From assembly GCF_000281715.2 (NCBI RefSeq), contig NZ_CP124576.1, forward strand, positions 2,859,501-2,923,500: a stretch of DNA of 64,000 bases, written 5' to 3'. Source of the DNA: Sphingobium sp. AP49. GTDB taxonomy: Bacteria > Pseudomonadota > Alphaproteobacteria > Sphingomonadales > Sphingomonadaceae. Made by a program: the position numbers and the translations under genes. The notes beneath the pieces were generated by a model. It made no database searches. It was not told the DNA's origin and worked only from the letters and a program-made list of their open reading frames with translations. Shown here piece by piece: positions 8,194 through 17,357 of this stretch (the first letter of the stretch is position 1; each line of letters starts with the position of its first letter).

Positions 8194-9717
8194 TCACGCC
8201 GTGCCGCGCTGGATGAATTCGACGACGATCAGCAACAGGCAAAGCGCTGCCAAGCCGCCGCTGGCCCCCGCAAACCATTTCATGCGCTGTTTGTCGATCG
8301 CCAGTTGCGCCGCGCCCATGGTCTGGCTGATCGAGCCGACCACCGGAATGCCGACGGCGCGTTCGAGCCGGGCCGCAGTGGGGAACGTCCCCTTGAGTTG
8401 GCCGATGGCAAAGGCCACGCCCACGCCGGCAGCGATACCGAGCAGCAGCACAGCCAGCAGCAGCAGCGGCCGATTGGGCGCTGCGGGTGCCGTCGGCATG
8501 CTGGGCGGCAGGATGACGCGGAACTGGACCGATCCGGTTTCCGTCTTCACATCACCGCGCAGGCGGATTTCTTCGCGATCGGCGAGCATCTTGTCATATT
8601 GCGCCTGCTGCGCCGCATAGTCGCGATCGAGCTTTTCCTGTTCGGAGGCCACGCCCGGCTCATCGATCTGACGGCTGGTCATGGTGTTGAGATCGGCCTG
8701 GAGCTGCGCCTTGCGGGCGGAAAGTGCCTGTACCGTGGCGGCGCGCTCCGCCTGCATCGAACGGATCGAGAGATAGGCAGGATTGGCGGTACCGCCACCG
8801 GCCGCAGCGGTTGCGCCGCCGCCCTGACGGCGGAGCGCGTCAACTTGCCGCTGCGCCGCGATCACATCGGGATGGCTGCTGGTCCAGCCGCGCGCGCGCA
8901 TATTGGCAAGGTCTGCCTGGGCCTGGGCCAGCGGCGAAGGACCGCCCCCGACACTGACGCCTGGCAGCGTGGGTGGCGTACCGGCAAGCTGGCCGTTCAT
9001 CGCGCTGAGCGCGCTCTGCGCCTGCACCAGCTGCGAGTCGATATTATTGATTTCCATGCGCGCGGCATCCATGCGCTGGCTGATCGTGCCGGCGCCGGGC
9101 AGCAGGCCAGCATAGCGCTGCGCGAATTCGGCGCGCCGCTTATCAGTTTGTTCCAGCTGCTTGCCGCGCGCAGCGATCTGCTGGTCAAGGAAAGCGAGGC
9201 TCTGGCGCGTTTCGGCGCGGTCGCCCGAGAGATTTTCCTCCTGGAAAATGTCGATCAGCTTCTGCACGACCTGCTGTGCGATCCGCGCATTGGCGCCGTC
9301 GGACAGGCCGCTGTCGGCCGACGTCGCACTGATATCGATCATGCTGGGATCGGCCTGTGCCAGGACCGTGATATGTTCGCGCAGCGTCGTGATCTTGCCG
9401 GCGACGTCGCGCGGACCGGCAATGGTCTGCGACAAATCGGTGCCGCGCACGACCTTTTCCAGATTTTCCGCGCTGAGCAGGGTCTGACGAACACGGTCCA
9501 GGTCCTGTTGCGACTGGACCTGGGTAATGCCGACCTTGTCCTCCAGCAATGACTGGGTGTTCACATAGACCCGTGCCTTGGATTCATAGCCGTTGGGGAT
9601 GAGCGAGACGCCCAGCCAACCAAGCATGCACACGCCCCAGGCGATGGCCAGCGCGACCCAGCGCCGGCTCCAGATGCCGTGAAGAATGACCAGCAATTCG
9701 TCGTAGAGGCCCGCCAT
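8194..9717 (-). CDS. XrtA system polysaccharide chain-length determinant (Wzz/GNVR family)
   Basis: A 507-residue inner-membrane polysaccharide co-polymerase. The N-terminal Wzz-type domain has a transmembrane helix at about 17-38 (WVALAIAWGVCMLGWLGVSL). A long periplasmic helical and coiled-coil section follows (about 60-400), with a GNVR-like RSMQAERAATVQALSARKAQL region. A second transmembrane helix lies near 425-445, and an unusual third hydrophobic segment sits at the very C-terminus (LAALCLLLIVVEFI). It ends 14 bp before the kinase gene and begins 2 bp after the exporter gene stops, so the three are surely co-transcribed. Confidence 0.9.
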   Translation of the reverse strand: MAGLYDELLVILHGIWSRRWVALAIAWGVCMLGWLGVSLIPNGYESKARVYVNTQSLLEDKVGITQVQSQQDLDRVRQTLLSAENLEKVVRGTDLSQTIAGPRDVAGKITTLREHITVLAQADPSMIDISATSADSGLSDGANARIAQQVVQKLIDIFQEENLSGDRAETRQSLAFLDQQIAARGKQLEQTDKRRAEFAQRYAGLLPGAGTISQRMDAARMEINNIDSQLVQAQSALSAMNGQLAGTPPTLPGVSVGGGPSPLAQAQADLANMRARGWTSSHPDVIAAQRQVDALRRQGGGATAAAGGGTANPAYLSIRSMQAERAATVQALSARKAQLQADLNTMTSRQIDEPGVASEQEKLDRDYAAQQAQYDKMLADREEIRLRGDVKTETGSVQFRVILPPSMPTAPAAPNRPLLLLAVLLLGIAAGVGVAFAIGQLKGTFPTAARLERAVGIPVVGSISQTMGAAQLAIDKQRMKWFAGASGGLAALCLLLIVVEFIQRGTA

Positions 9718-9719
9718 GA

Positions 9720-10364
9720 TCAGAACATGCTTTCAGGAATGATGATGACGTCACCGGGTGCCAGCATGACATTGGCCTTGGTATCGCCCTTCTTGAGCAG
9801 GTCGCCGATGCGGACCTGATATTCCTTCTGCTTGCCCGTGTCCTTGTCGAACCGGACCAGCCGCGCGCGGTTGCCCGCTGCATATTCAGACAGACCGCCA
9901 ACCGAGATCATCGCGTCGAGCAGCGTCATATTCGCGCGATAAGGGATGGATGCCGGCTTTTCGGTCGCACCGACGATCCGCACCTGCTGGCTGAACGTGC
10001 CGGAGAAATTGTCGACAATCACCGAGACCAGCGGATTTTCGATATATTGCGATAGCGCCAGCTTGATATCGTCCGCCAGCATCTTGGGCGTCTTGCCCAC
10101 GGCCGGCATATCGCTGATCAGCGGCGTGGTGATCCGGCCATCGGGCCGGACCTGGACCTTCGCGCCCAGTTCAGGATTGCGCCACACGAAGATGGTGAGA
10201 TTGTCCAACGGACCGATGATATATTCCTCGCCAGGCCCTTCCTGCGTCGACACGAAGGATGCCGGCGGCAACTGAGGCCCGGGACTGGTCGATGCACAGC
10301 CCGACAAGGCGACGGCTGGCAGCGACGCGCCGATCAGAAGCCTGGAAATCCGCTGGAAACGCAT
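9720..10364 (-). CDS. XrtA-associated polysaccharide export lipoprotein (Wza/OtnA family)
   Basis: A 214-residue outer-membrane lipoprotein that should form the export channel for the polymer. The N-terminus is a type II signal peptide with lipobox ALSGC (cysteine about residue 20). A poly_export domain follows (YIIGPLDNLTIFVWRNPEL, then VRPDGRITTPLI), and after it a SLBB-like region (VRIVGATEKPASIPYRANMTLLDAMISVGG). The start at 10364 is chosen because AAAGGGTG lies just upstream and it gives a proper signal peptide; an in-frame ATG at 10430 would bury it. This is probably the first gene of the long minus-strand operon. Confidence 0.9.
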   Translation of the reverse strand: MRFQRISRLLIGASLPAVALSGCASTSPGPQLPPASFVSTQEGPGEEYIIGPLDNLTIFVWRNPELGAKVQVRPDGRITTPLISDMPAVGKTPKMLADDIKLALSQYIENPLVSVIVDNFSGTFSQQVRIVGATEKPASIPYRANMTLLDAMISVGGLSEYAAGNRARLVRFDKDTGKQKEYQVRIGDLLKKGDTKANVMLAPGDVIIIPESMF

Positions 10365-10495
10365 AAAATTCACCCTTTTGTGCCGCCATCGCCGGCTACC
10401 CGCCCAAAAGGTACGGCCATCGGCAAGCATATGGCTTCACGCTCTTCTTGCCCTGAAAGGGTAAAGATACCGTTAGGAGTTAAATCCCACATTAA
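10365..10495 (-). promoter_or_regulatory. Likely promoter region of the exopolysaccharide operon
   Basis: This 131-bp non-coding gap precedes the exporter gene and is the only sizeable gap on the minus strand before the eight-gene run begins. It is richer in A+T than its surroundings. I cannot assign -35 and -10 boxes with confidence, so this is inference from position. Confidence 0.4.
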
Positions 10496-11728
10496 TCAGC
10501 CAAGTAAAAGCTCACGAGGACTTGGATGTCCAAGAAAGGCGGTGGGGCTGGCCGAGGCACCGTAAGCGCCCGCGAGGAAGATGGCGACCAGATCGCCAGG
10601 GACGACCGACGGCAGCGCGACCTTGTCCCCCAGGCGGTCGATCGGGGTGCACAGACATCCCACGACCGTTACCGGTTGGGTTTCGGGCGCCCGTCCGAAA
10701 TGATTGGCGATCGCCATCGGGTAATTGCGACGCACGACCGTGCCGAAATTGCCGCTTGCCGCCAATTGGTGATGCAGCCCGCCATCGACGATGACGAACG
10801 TCTCCCCCTGGCTGCGCTTCACGTCGATAACCCGGGTCAGATAGACTCCCGCCTCCCCCACCAGCCAGCGCCCCAGTTCGATCGCAAAGGCGCTGGATTG
10901 CAGGATATCGGGCAGGGCGCCAAGCGCGGTATCGAGCGCTACGCCGATCGGACGTATGTCCAGCCGCTCATCCCCGGGGAAATAGGCAATGCCAAACCCC
11001 CCGCCCAGATTGACCAGCGGCGGCGCCGTTCCGACGGCATCGGACAGGCGGGCCGCCAGGTCGATGGTCGCCGCCTGGGTCTCGATGATGGCCAGGGGAT
11101 CAAGGGCTTGGCTGCCGGCGAAGATATGCCAGCCACGCCAGTTCCCGCCGCCGTCGATCATCGCGCGTGCCAGCGCGGCGGCGCGGTCCGCATCGACCCC
11201 GAAAGGCTTGGCCCCTCCGCCCATGCGCATGCCTGACCCCTTGAGATCGAAATCCGGATTCACCCGGACGGCCAGATGCGGCACCTTGCCGATCCGATCG
11301 GCGATCGCGAGGGCGCGCGCACCCTCCCCTTCGGACTCGAGATTGATGGTGACGCCCGCATGGATCGCCGCCGCCAATTCGTCATCGCGCTTGCCCGGTC
11401 CGGCAAAGGAGATACGCGACGGATCCATCCCTGCATCCAGCGCCATCGCCAGTTCGCCGCCCGAAGCGATGTCGAAGCCGTCCACCAAACCGGCCATACG
11501 CGCCAGCAGCGGCGCATAGGGATTGGCCTTGATCGCATAATGGAGATCGATACGGGCCGGGATCACCTCACGGAAACGACGGATCTGGGCTTCGATGATG
11601 CCCATGTCATAGACGAATAGCGGCGTGTCCCCGGCCTCGTCCACAAGACTCGCCGCGCCGCAACCGCCGATCAGCAGCATGCCTTCCTCTTCGGCGAACC
11701 AGGCGGGTATAGGGCCTATCGGCTTCAC
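10496..11728 (-). CDS. PLP-dependent decarboxylase, exosortase A system-associated (TIGR03099-like)
   Basis: A 410-residue fold-type III decarboxylase of the ornithine/diaminopimelate decarboxylase superfamily. The PLP lysine sits in HYAIKANPY (Lys67). The phosphate-binding glycine-rich loop is LVNLGGGFGIAYF, and GCLCTPIDRLGDK supplies the active-site cysteine and aspartate of the second subunit. It overlaps the acyl ligase by 4 bp (ATGA 11728-11725). In this gene set the ligase, decarboxylase and carrier protein probably activate and modify an amino- or acyl-acid attached to a carrier; the substrate is unknown. Typical length for the family. Confidence 0.9.
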   Translation of the reverse strand: MKPIGPIPAWFAEEEGMLLIGGCGAASLVDEAGDTPLFVYDMGIIEAQIRRFREVIPARIDLHYAIKANPYAPLLARMAGLVDGFDIASGGELAMALDAGMDPSRISFAGPGKRDDELAAAIHAGVTINLESEGEGARALAIADRIGKVPHLAVRVNPDFDLKGSGMRMGGGAKPFGVDADRAAALARAMIDGGGNWRGWHIFAGSQALDPLAIIETQAATIDLAARLSDAVGTAPPLVNLGGGFGIAYFPGDERLDIRPIGVALDTALGALPDILQSSAFAIELGRWLVGEAGVYLTRVIDVKRSQGETFVIVDGGLHHQLAASGNFGTVVRRNYPMAIANHFGRAPETQPVTVVGCLCTPIDRLGDKVALPSVVPGDLVAIFLAGAYGASASPTAFLGHPSPRELLLG

Positions 11729-13272
11729 GACGCAAACTCCTTGGCCAGCGCGACTCGGTCGATCTTGCCATTGGGATTGCGGGGGAAGTGCGCAAGCATA
11801 ATCATCGTGCGCGGCTGCATGAAATTGGGCAATTCGGCCTTGAGATGGGCGGCGACGGCCGCAGGCGCCTCCGGGTCGCTGCCGCGCAGAAGCAGCAGGA
11901 CGGCCTGCCCCAGCCGCTCATCCTTGACACCCAATGCCACGGCCTCCGCCACGCCATCGATCGCAACGGCCGCTTCCTCAATCTCGGTCGGACTGATGCG
12001 GTTGCCGGCCGACTTGATCATCGCATCGTCACGCCCGACGAAGTAGAGCAGCCCATCCTTATCCCGTCGTACCGTATCGCCAGACCAGACGGCCATTCCG
12101 CCATAGCCGGAAGCCGGTGGCGCCGGACGGAAACGCTCGGCCGTTCGACGACTGTCCTGCCAATAGCCCTGCGCTACCAATGGGCCGCAATGTACCAACT
12201 CACCCGGCTCGTCATCCTCAGCCAGGCTGCCATCGGGGCGTACCACCAGGATTTCGGCGAAGGGGATCGCCGCGCCCATGCTATCGGGATGGCTGTCGAC
12301 CAGCGCAGGCGCCAGGAAAGTGGAACGAAAGGCCTCGGTCAGGCCGTACATGGGATAGAGATCGGCCTGCGGAAACAGCGCGCGCAGTCGCGCGACCAGC
12401 GGCCGGGTCAACGCCCCGCCGCTATTGGTCAGGCGGCCCAGCTTCGCGGCGACCTCCCCCGGCCAGTCCAGTTCCGTCAATTGCACCCAGAGTGGCGGGA
12501 CGCCGGCCAGCGTCGTCACATCCCAACGGTCGACCGCCTTCATGACGTCCCGGGGCGTCAGATAATCGAGCGGATAGACGCAGCCGCCGGCATACCAGGT
12601 CGAAAATAGCTGGTTCTGACCATAGTCAAAGCTGAATGGCAGCACGCACAGGGTGCGATCCTGCGCCGACAGTCCCAGATAGCCGGCAACCGAAGCCGCC
12701 CCCAGCCACAGATTGGCGTGGCTGAGCATCACCCCCTTGGGCCGGCCGGTCGACCCGCTGGTATAAAGGATCGCGGCCAGATCGTCCGGTCCAGCCGCAG
12801 AAGGCGGCAGTCCAGAGCCGCCACTCATCGCGGCCGCCGCGTCTTCTTCGCGATGCAGATGGCAGGCAGCGGGTACATCACCGGGTGCCAGCGAATCGAG
12901 GCGCGCAGCCGAACCGACCAGCATCGACGCGCCGCTGTCGGCCAGGATGTGCGCGACTTGCGCATGTTTGAGCAGGGGGTTGATCGGCACATGGACCAGG
13001 CCCGCGCGTGGTGCCGCCAGCGGCATCAACGCCGCGACCGTGCCTTTGGCGATCCAGCTTGCGACCCGGGCGCCCGGTTCCAGCTCAAAGCCCGCCAACC
13101 ACCCTGCCAATTGCCCCAATGTCCGTTCCAGCGCGGCATAATCCTGCGCGCCCGATCGCCCGTCCAGCGCAGGCCGAGCCGGCTCGCCACGCAGCAGAAC
13201 ATGGTCTATCGGCGCCATTTCGAGGATAGCGCGCGATGCCGGGGATGCCATAACGGGATCGGTTAACGTCAT
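11725..13272 (-). CDS. AMP-forming acyl-CoA ligase, exosortase A system-associated (TIGR03098-like)
   Basis: A 515-residue ANL-superfamily adenylating enzyme. The AMP-binding P-loop is YTSGSTGRPKG (170-180), the A5-like motif is YPMYGLTEAF, and the hinge is YFVGRDDAMIKSAGNRISPTEIEE. The C-terminal catalytic lysine lies in NPNGKIDR. It should activate an acyl or amino acid, probably for the carrier protein encoded at 14353. The start is uncertain: in-frame ATGs at 13272, 13251 and 13218 all lack a strong ribosome-binding site, and the longest is given. It is divergent from the acetyltransferase with a 47-bp gap. Confidence 0.88.
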   Translation of the reverse strand: MTLTDPVMASPASRAILEMAPIDHVLLRGEPARPALDGRSGAQDYAALERTLGQLAGWLAGFELEPGARVASWIAKGTVAALMPLAAPRAGLVHVPINPLLKHAQVAHILADSGASMLVGSAARLDSLAPGDVPAACHLHREEDAAAAMSGGSGLPPSAAGPDDLAAILYTSGSTGRPKGVMLSHANLWLGAASVAGYLGLSAQDRTLCVLPFSFDYGQNQLFSTWYAGGCVYPLDYLTPRDVMKAVDRWDVTTLAGVPPLWVQLTELDWPGEVAAKLGRLTNSGGALTRPLVARLRALFPQADLYPMYGLTEAFRSTFLAPALVDSHPDSMGAAIPFAEILVVRPDGSLAEDDEPGELVHCGPLVAQGYWQDSRRTAERFRPAPPASGYGGMAVWSGDTVRRDKDGLLYFVGRDDAMIKSAGNRISPTEIEEAAVAIDGVAEAVALGVKDERLGQAVLLLLRGSDPEAPAAVAAHLKAELPNFMQPRTMIMLAHFPRNPNGKIDRVALAKEFAS

Positions 13273-13319
13273 TTCCAGATTCTTGTCCTAAGCGCGCTAT
13301 ACGTGCGGGAGATAGTCGG

Positions 13320-14324
13320 TTGCTGGTCCCAAGGGAATATCGGACCCTGACAGAGGTTGCGTTGGCGCTCGCCGACCGGCTTGACCGTGCGCACGTCCCC
13401 AATTTGTTCGATCGTCTCGACTGGCACAGCCTGCTCCACATCTTTTGCTTTGCCGACACGCCGTTGCGGGTCCTGCACCTGACCGAGGACCATTGTGAGC
13501 TATGGATGTTCCTGCTGGCCCCCGCTCCACGGCGCCTGAGCGCGTTGGCCAACTGGTATAGTTTCTCCTGGGCGCCGGTCTTTCTGGGTGACCCGGACAT
13601 TGCGGCACAGGGCCGGATGCTGGAGGCGATCGCCCATTATCTGCGTGCCGGCCATGCCCAGATCGACCTCTATCCCGTCGCCATGCCCGACCAGATCGTC
13701 GCCGCCTTTCGTCGCGCCGGCTGGTTCGCGGTCGATCGACCGATGGGCGGGCGCCATTTGCTGCATCTGAAGGGCCGTGATTTCGCGACCTATTGGGCCG
13801 AGCGCCCCGGCCGATTGCGCAATCAGGTGCGCCGCAAGGCTCGCGCCGGCCGGTTCACCCTGTCGATCACCGATCAACTGACGGACGGCCTGTGGCATGA
13901 CTATGTCGCCGTGCAATCGCGTAGCTGGAAAGAGTCCGAACCGGGCCTCCCGTTCCTGCGTGCGATGGCCGAGCGGGAAAGCGCGGCCGGAACGCTGCGG
14001 CTGGGGTTCGCGCGGCTCGACGGACAGCCTGTCGCGACCCAGTTGTGGACGGTGGAGAACGGCGTAGCGTTGATTCACAAGCTGGCACATGACCAGGCCT
14101 ATGATGAAGGGTCCCCCGGCACCCTGCTCAGCCACGCCATGTTTGCCCACGCCATCGACGTCGATCATGTCGGACTGATCGACTATGGCACCGGCGACAA
14201 TGACTATAAACGGGAATGGATGGAGGAACGTGAGACGCTGCACCAGGTCGACCTGTTCAATCCGCGCATGGCATCCGCCTGGATTCCCGCAGCCCGTACC
14301 GCCATTTCCGCGCTTGTCGGATAG
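13320..14324 (+). CDS. GNAT/CelD-like acetyltransferase in the XrtA gene set
   Basis: A 334-residue protein resembling the BioF2/CelD-like acyltransferase group. The core RLRNQVRRKARAGRF and the C-terminal LIHKLAHDQAYDEGSPGTLL followed by GLIDYGTGDNDYKREWM are characteristic of FemAB/GNAT-like enzymes of polysaccharide clusters. The start is TTG at 13320, with GGGAGA about 7 nt upstream; no ATG lies nearby in frame. It is followed 28 bp later by the acyl carrier protein and is divergent from the ligase/decarboxylase pair. Together the four genes look like one acyl-transfer pathway. Confidence 0.8.
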   Translation: MLVPREYRTLTEVALALADRLDRAHVPNLFDRLDWHSLLHIFCFADTPLRVLHLTEDHCELWMFLLAPAPRRLSALANWYSFSWAPVFLGDPDIAAQGRMLEAIAHYLRAGHAQIDLYPVAMPDQIVAAFRRAGWFAVDRPMGGRHLLHLKGRDFATYWAERPGRLRNQVRRKARAGRFTLSITDQLTDGLWHDYVAVQSRSWKESEPGLPFLRAMAERESAAGTLRLGFARLDGQPVATQLWTVENGVALIHKLAHDQAYDEGSPGTLLSHAMFAHAIDVDHVGLIDYGTGDNDYKREWMEERETLHQVDLFNPRMASAWIPAARTAISALVG

Positions 14325-14352
14325 GCCCCAAGCCATTAGATAGCCGCGCATC

Positions 14353-14640
14353 ATGCGGGTGCACAATTCTCAGCCGGTCGACCGGACAGACGACATCGAA
14401 ACCCTGGTGCGGGCGCTGTTGCGCGATGTGCTGGCCCTGTCGCAGGAGCGGGTCGATATGTTCGACGCGGGCACCCCGCTGTTCGGCGCCCTGCCCGAAC
14501 TGGATTCCATGGCCGTCGCGGGCCTGCTCACCGAAATGGAAGATCGGTTCGGCATCCTGATCGAGGATGATGACATCGATGGCGACACGTTCGAGACCTT
14601 CGGCACGCTGGTCGCGTTCCTGCAGGGCAAGATCGGCTAA
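14353..14640 (+). CDS. Acyl carrier protein, XrtA-associated
   Basis: A 95-residue acidic helical carrier protein. The phosphopantetheine attachment serine lies in LPELDSMAVAG (Ser about 52). The protein is rich in Asp and Glu, as expected. It probably carries the acyl or amino-acyl group activated by the ligase at 11725-13272 and used by the adjacent acetyltransferase. Start and length fit the family; the first 10 residues are extra relative to a minimal ACP. Confidence 0.88.
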   Translation: MRVHNSQPVDRTDDIETLVRALLRDVLALSQERVDMFDAGTPLFGALPELDSMAVAGLLTEMEDRFGILIEDDDIDGDTFETFGTLVAFLQGKIG

Positions 14641-14657
14641 TCGCCTGCCTGGCGTTC

Positions 14658-14683
14658 GGGCTGAGCCGCCATCGGCCCAGCCC
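14658..14683. terminator. Hairpin between convergent ACP and trxB genes
   Basis: GGGCTG (14658-14663) pairs with CAGCCC (14678-14683), and inside it GCCG pairs with CGGC around a CCAT loop, giving ten base pairs with one A-C mismatch. It sits in the 51-bp gap between convergent genes and probably terminates both. There is no long T tract. Confidence 0.55.
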
Positions 14684-14691
14684 CGCCATAT

Positions 14692-15654
14692 TTACGCCTC
14701 GACCAACTGCTCGAAGTCCGCTTCGGCGAGGAAGCGTTCGACGTCGAGCGCTGCCATGCAGCCCATGCCGGCCGCGGTCACCGCCTGGCGATAAATCTTG
14801 TCGGTCACGTCGCCAGCCGCGAACACGCCCGGAATGGCGGTGTGGGTCGTGCCCTTCTCCACCACGATATAGCCTTCGTCGAGCGGCAGCTTGCCGTCGA
14901 ACAATTCGGTCGCGGGGTGATGGCCAATCGCGACGAAACCACCATCGGTGGGCACATGCGACTTCTCGCCGGTGACCGTGTCGATCAGGTCGACGCCGAC
15001 CAGACCTTCGGGTGTGCCACCGCCGACGAACTTGTCGACCGCCTTGTTCCACAGCACCTTGATATTGGGATGGGCGTGCAGGCGCTGTTGCAGGATCTTC
15101 TCCGCGCGCAGCGAATCGCGGCGGTGGATCAAGGTCACATCATGGCTGTGGTTGGTGAGGTAGAGCGCTTCCTCGACCGCAGTATTGCCGCCGCCGATCA
15201 CCACCACCTTCTTGCCGCGATAGAAGAAGCCATCACAGGTGGCGCAGGCGCTGACGCCCTTGCCCTGGAGATGCTCCTCACCCTCGACGCCCAGCCACTT
15301 GGCCTGGGCACCTGTGCAGATGACCAGCGTGTCGGCGACATAGAGGGTGCCGCTGTCGCCCTTCAGCTTGAACGGACGCTCGCTGAGGTCGACGTCGACA
15401 ATCTGGTCATACATCATCTGCGCGCCGACATGCTCGGCCTGGGCCTGCATCTGCTCCATCAGCCACGGCCCCTGGATCACATCCTTGAAGCCCGGATAAT
15501 TTTCGACGTCGGTGGTGATGGTCAGCTGGCCGCCCGGCTGCATGCCCTGCACCACGATCGGCGCCAGGCCCGCGCGCGCGCCATAGATGGCGGCGGACAG
15601 GCCGGCCGGGCCGGAACCGAGAATGAGCATGCGGGTGGAGTGGGTGGCGGTCAT
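14692..15654 (-). CDS. trxB: Thioredoxin-disulfide reductase
   Basis: A 320-residue cytoplasmic flavoenzyme that reduces thioredoxin with NADPH. The FAD-binding motif GSGPAGLSA is at 13-21, the redox-active CATC at 137-140, and the NADPH motif GGGNTAVEEA from about 154. The C-terminal FAD motif is GVFAAGDV. The frame continues upstream to 15753, but the ATG at 15654 gives the family start MTATHSTRMLILGSGPAGLS. It stands apart from its neighbours and is a housekeeping gene. Confidence 0.96.
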   Translation of the reverse strand: MTATHSTRMLILGSGPAGLSAAIYGARAGLAPIVVQGMQPGGQLTITTDVENYPGFKDVIQGPWLMEQMQAQAEHVGAQMMYDQIVDVDLSERPFKLKGDSGTLYVADTLVICTGAQAKWLGVEGEEHLQGKGVSACATCDGFFYRGKKVVVIGGGNTAVEEALYLTNHSHDVTLIHRRDSLRAEKILQQRLHAHPNIKVLWNKAVDKFVGGGTPEGLVGVDLIDTVTGEKSHVPTDGGFVAIGHHPATELFDGKLPLDEGYIVVEKGTTHTAIPGVFAAGDVTDKIYRQAVTAAGMGCMAALDVERFLAEADFEQLVEA

Positions 15655-15858
15655 CGATAATTCCAGCTGCGATTCGTGTGGCCGCCAGAGATAGGCCCTG
15701 CCAGCCCCCGCGCAAGCAGGAGTTGGGCAGGAGATTTGCTTGGGCGCACCCAAGGCGGAGCCACATGCTCATCTTACCAGCCAACAAGATCGCCATTGCG
15801 TTATGATCCACAATATATCACAAATGATCCCGGCGATAATGAGCGGGAGAGATGCAGC

Positions 15859-16575
15859 ATGGCGACATTCGTGCTGGTGCATGGTGGGGGGCATGGCGGC
15901 TGGTGCTATCAGAAGGTCGCCCGGCGACTGCGCGCGGCGGGACATGAGGTCCATTGCCCGACACTGACAGGCCTTGGCGAACGCGCCCATCTGCTGAACG
16001 CCGATATCGACCTCGACACGCATATCCAGGATGTGGTGGCACTCCTAACCTTCGAGGGACTGACCGACATCATCCTGGTCGGGCACAGCTATGGCGGGAT
16101 GGTGATCACGGGCGTTGCCGATCGCGCGGCCGAGCGCATCCACGAACTGGTCTATCTGGATGCCGCCCATCCGAAAGACGGGGAGTCGCTTGAAATAGTG
16201 GCACCGGCGCAGATGGAACCGACCCGTGCCATGGGCCGCACCGTCGACGGGATCGAACTGGTGATGTGGCCCTTCCCCGGCATGGCGGGTTTCTTCGGCA
16301 TCACCGATCCGGCCGATGCCGCCTGGACCGAGGCGCGGCTGACGCCGCATCCCTGGAAATGCTTCGGCCAGCCGCTACGGCTGGAGAATGGCGACGCAGC
16401 CTTTCGTCTGCCGCGCACCAACATCAACTGCACCCATGCTCTGCAGAACAGCCCGGACGAGGCCCGTGCCCGCCAGTTGGAGGGGCAACGCAATTTCGAG
16501 ATCGATACCGGCCATGACCTGATGATCACCGAGCCGGAAGCAGTCGCGGACATGCTTTTGGAGGTCGCGGGCTAG
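15859..16575 (+). CDS. Alpha/beta hydrolase, methylesterase/hydroxynitrile lyase-like
   Basis: A 238-residue cytoplasmic serine hydrolase. The N-terminal oxyanion region FVLVHGGGHGGWCYQKV, the nucleophile elbow GHSYGG (Ser77) and the C-terminal catalytic histidine in DTGHDLM match the plant-type methylesterase/salicylate-binding/hydroxynitrile lyase group. The substrate is unknown, probably a small ester. The open frame starts at 15676, but the ATG at 15859 has GGGAGAG 7-14 nt upstream. No operon partners are evident. Confidence 0.85.
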   Translation: MATFVLVHGGGHGGWCYQKVARRLRAAGHEVHCPTLTGLGERAHLLNADIDLDTHIQDVVALLTFEGLTDIILVGHSYGGMVITGVADRAAERIHELVYLDAAHPKDGESLEIVAPAQMEPTRAMGRTVDGIELVMWPFPGMAGFFGITDPADAAWTEARLTPHPWKCFGQPLRLENGDAAFRLPRTNINCTHALQNSPDEARARQLEGQRNFEIDTGHDLMITEPEAVADMLLEVAG

Positions 16576-16584
16576 AGGCCCGCG
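16566..16584. terminator. Hairpin at the end of the hydrolase gene
   Basis: CGCGGGC (16566-16572) and GCCCGCG (16578-16584) form a perfect 7-bp stem with a TAGAG loop that contains the hydrolase stop codon. It lies just before the convergent Anbu gene and may terminate both directions. There is no T tract. Confidence 0.45.
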
Positions 16585-16590
16585 TGCCCT

Positions 16591-17328
16591 TCAGTCGAGG
16601 ACGTTGGGCAAATCCTCGAACCCCTTGCGCAGGGCGGCGGACCAGCCCTGCGAGATCATCGCGAACTCCTCATTATCCGCCTCGATCCGGGTGCGGACAC
16701 GAAAGTCGAAGCTGTCGGTCTCGATCACCGTCAGGTCGAGTGGCATGCCAACCGACAGATTGGAGCGCAGGGTGGAATCCATCGACACCAGCACTGCCTT
16801 GGTCGCATCCTCCAGGCTCGTTTCGCGCTGGATGATGCGATCGAGGATCGGCTTGCCATATTTATGCTCGCCGATCTGGAAGAAGGGCGTGTCCTCGGTC
16901 GCCTCGATGAAATTGCCGGCCGAATAGATGAGATAGAGGCGCGGCTTGCCGCCCCGCCGCTGGCCCGCGATCATGATCGACGCGCTCGCAGCAGCACCAT
17001 CCATGGCAATGCTCTCGCGGTAGCGGCCCTGCATCGTGCGCATCGCATCGCCAACCAGTTGCGCCGCACGGTGCATCGTGTCGCAATTGAGGATGGTTTC
17101 CACTTCCGGGTCGCTCTCCGCCTCGCGGATCGCGCGCGACAGCATCGTCTTCACCCCCTGGGTGATCGACAGATTGCCCGAACAGAGCAACGTAATCGCC
17201 CGTTCGCCCGGCACATGATAGGTGAAGCTTTTCCGGAAACGCGCGATATTGTCCATGCCCGCATTGGTCCGGGTGTCCGACAGCATGACCAGCCCCTGGT
17301 CCACGCGTACCGCCACACAATAGGTCAT
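16591..17328 (-). CDS. Anbu-type proteasome-like peptidase
   Basis: A 245-residue Ntn-hydrolase of the Anbu family (bacterial proteasome relative, HslV-like). After removal of Met1, the Thr2 of MTYCVAVRVDQG would be the nucleophile. SDTRTNAGMDNI (about 17-28) is characteristic, and a later GxxSxG-like region SVGMPLDLTVIETD is present. It is the last gene of a four-gene minus-strand unit after transglutaminase, alpha-E and ATP-grasp genes, the well-known Anbu neighbourhood. It may process a peptide made by the ATP-grasp and transglutaminase partners; the biological substrate is not established. Confidence 0.92.
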   Translation of the reverse strand: MTYCVAVRVDQGLVMLSDTRTNAGMDNIARFRKSFTYHVPGERAITLLCSGNLSITQGVKTMLSRAIREAESDPEVETILNCDTMHRAAQLVGDAMRTMQGRYRESIAMDGAAASASIMIAGQRRGGKPRLYLIYSAGNFIEATEDTPFFQIGEHKYGKPILDRIIQRETSLEDATKAVLVSMDSTLRSNLSVGMPLDLTVIETDSFDFRVRTRIEADNEEFAMISQGWSAALRKGFEDLPNVLD

Positions 17329-17357
17329 TGCCCCGCAGGCTCCTGCTTATCCTTACC

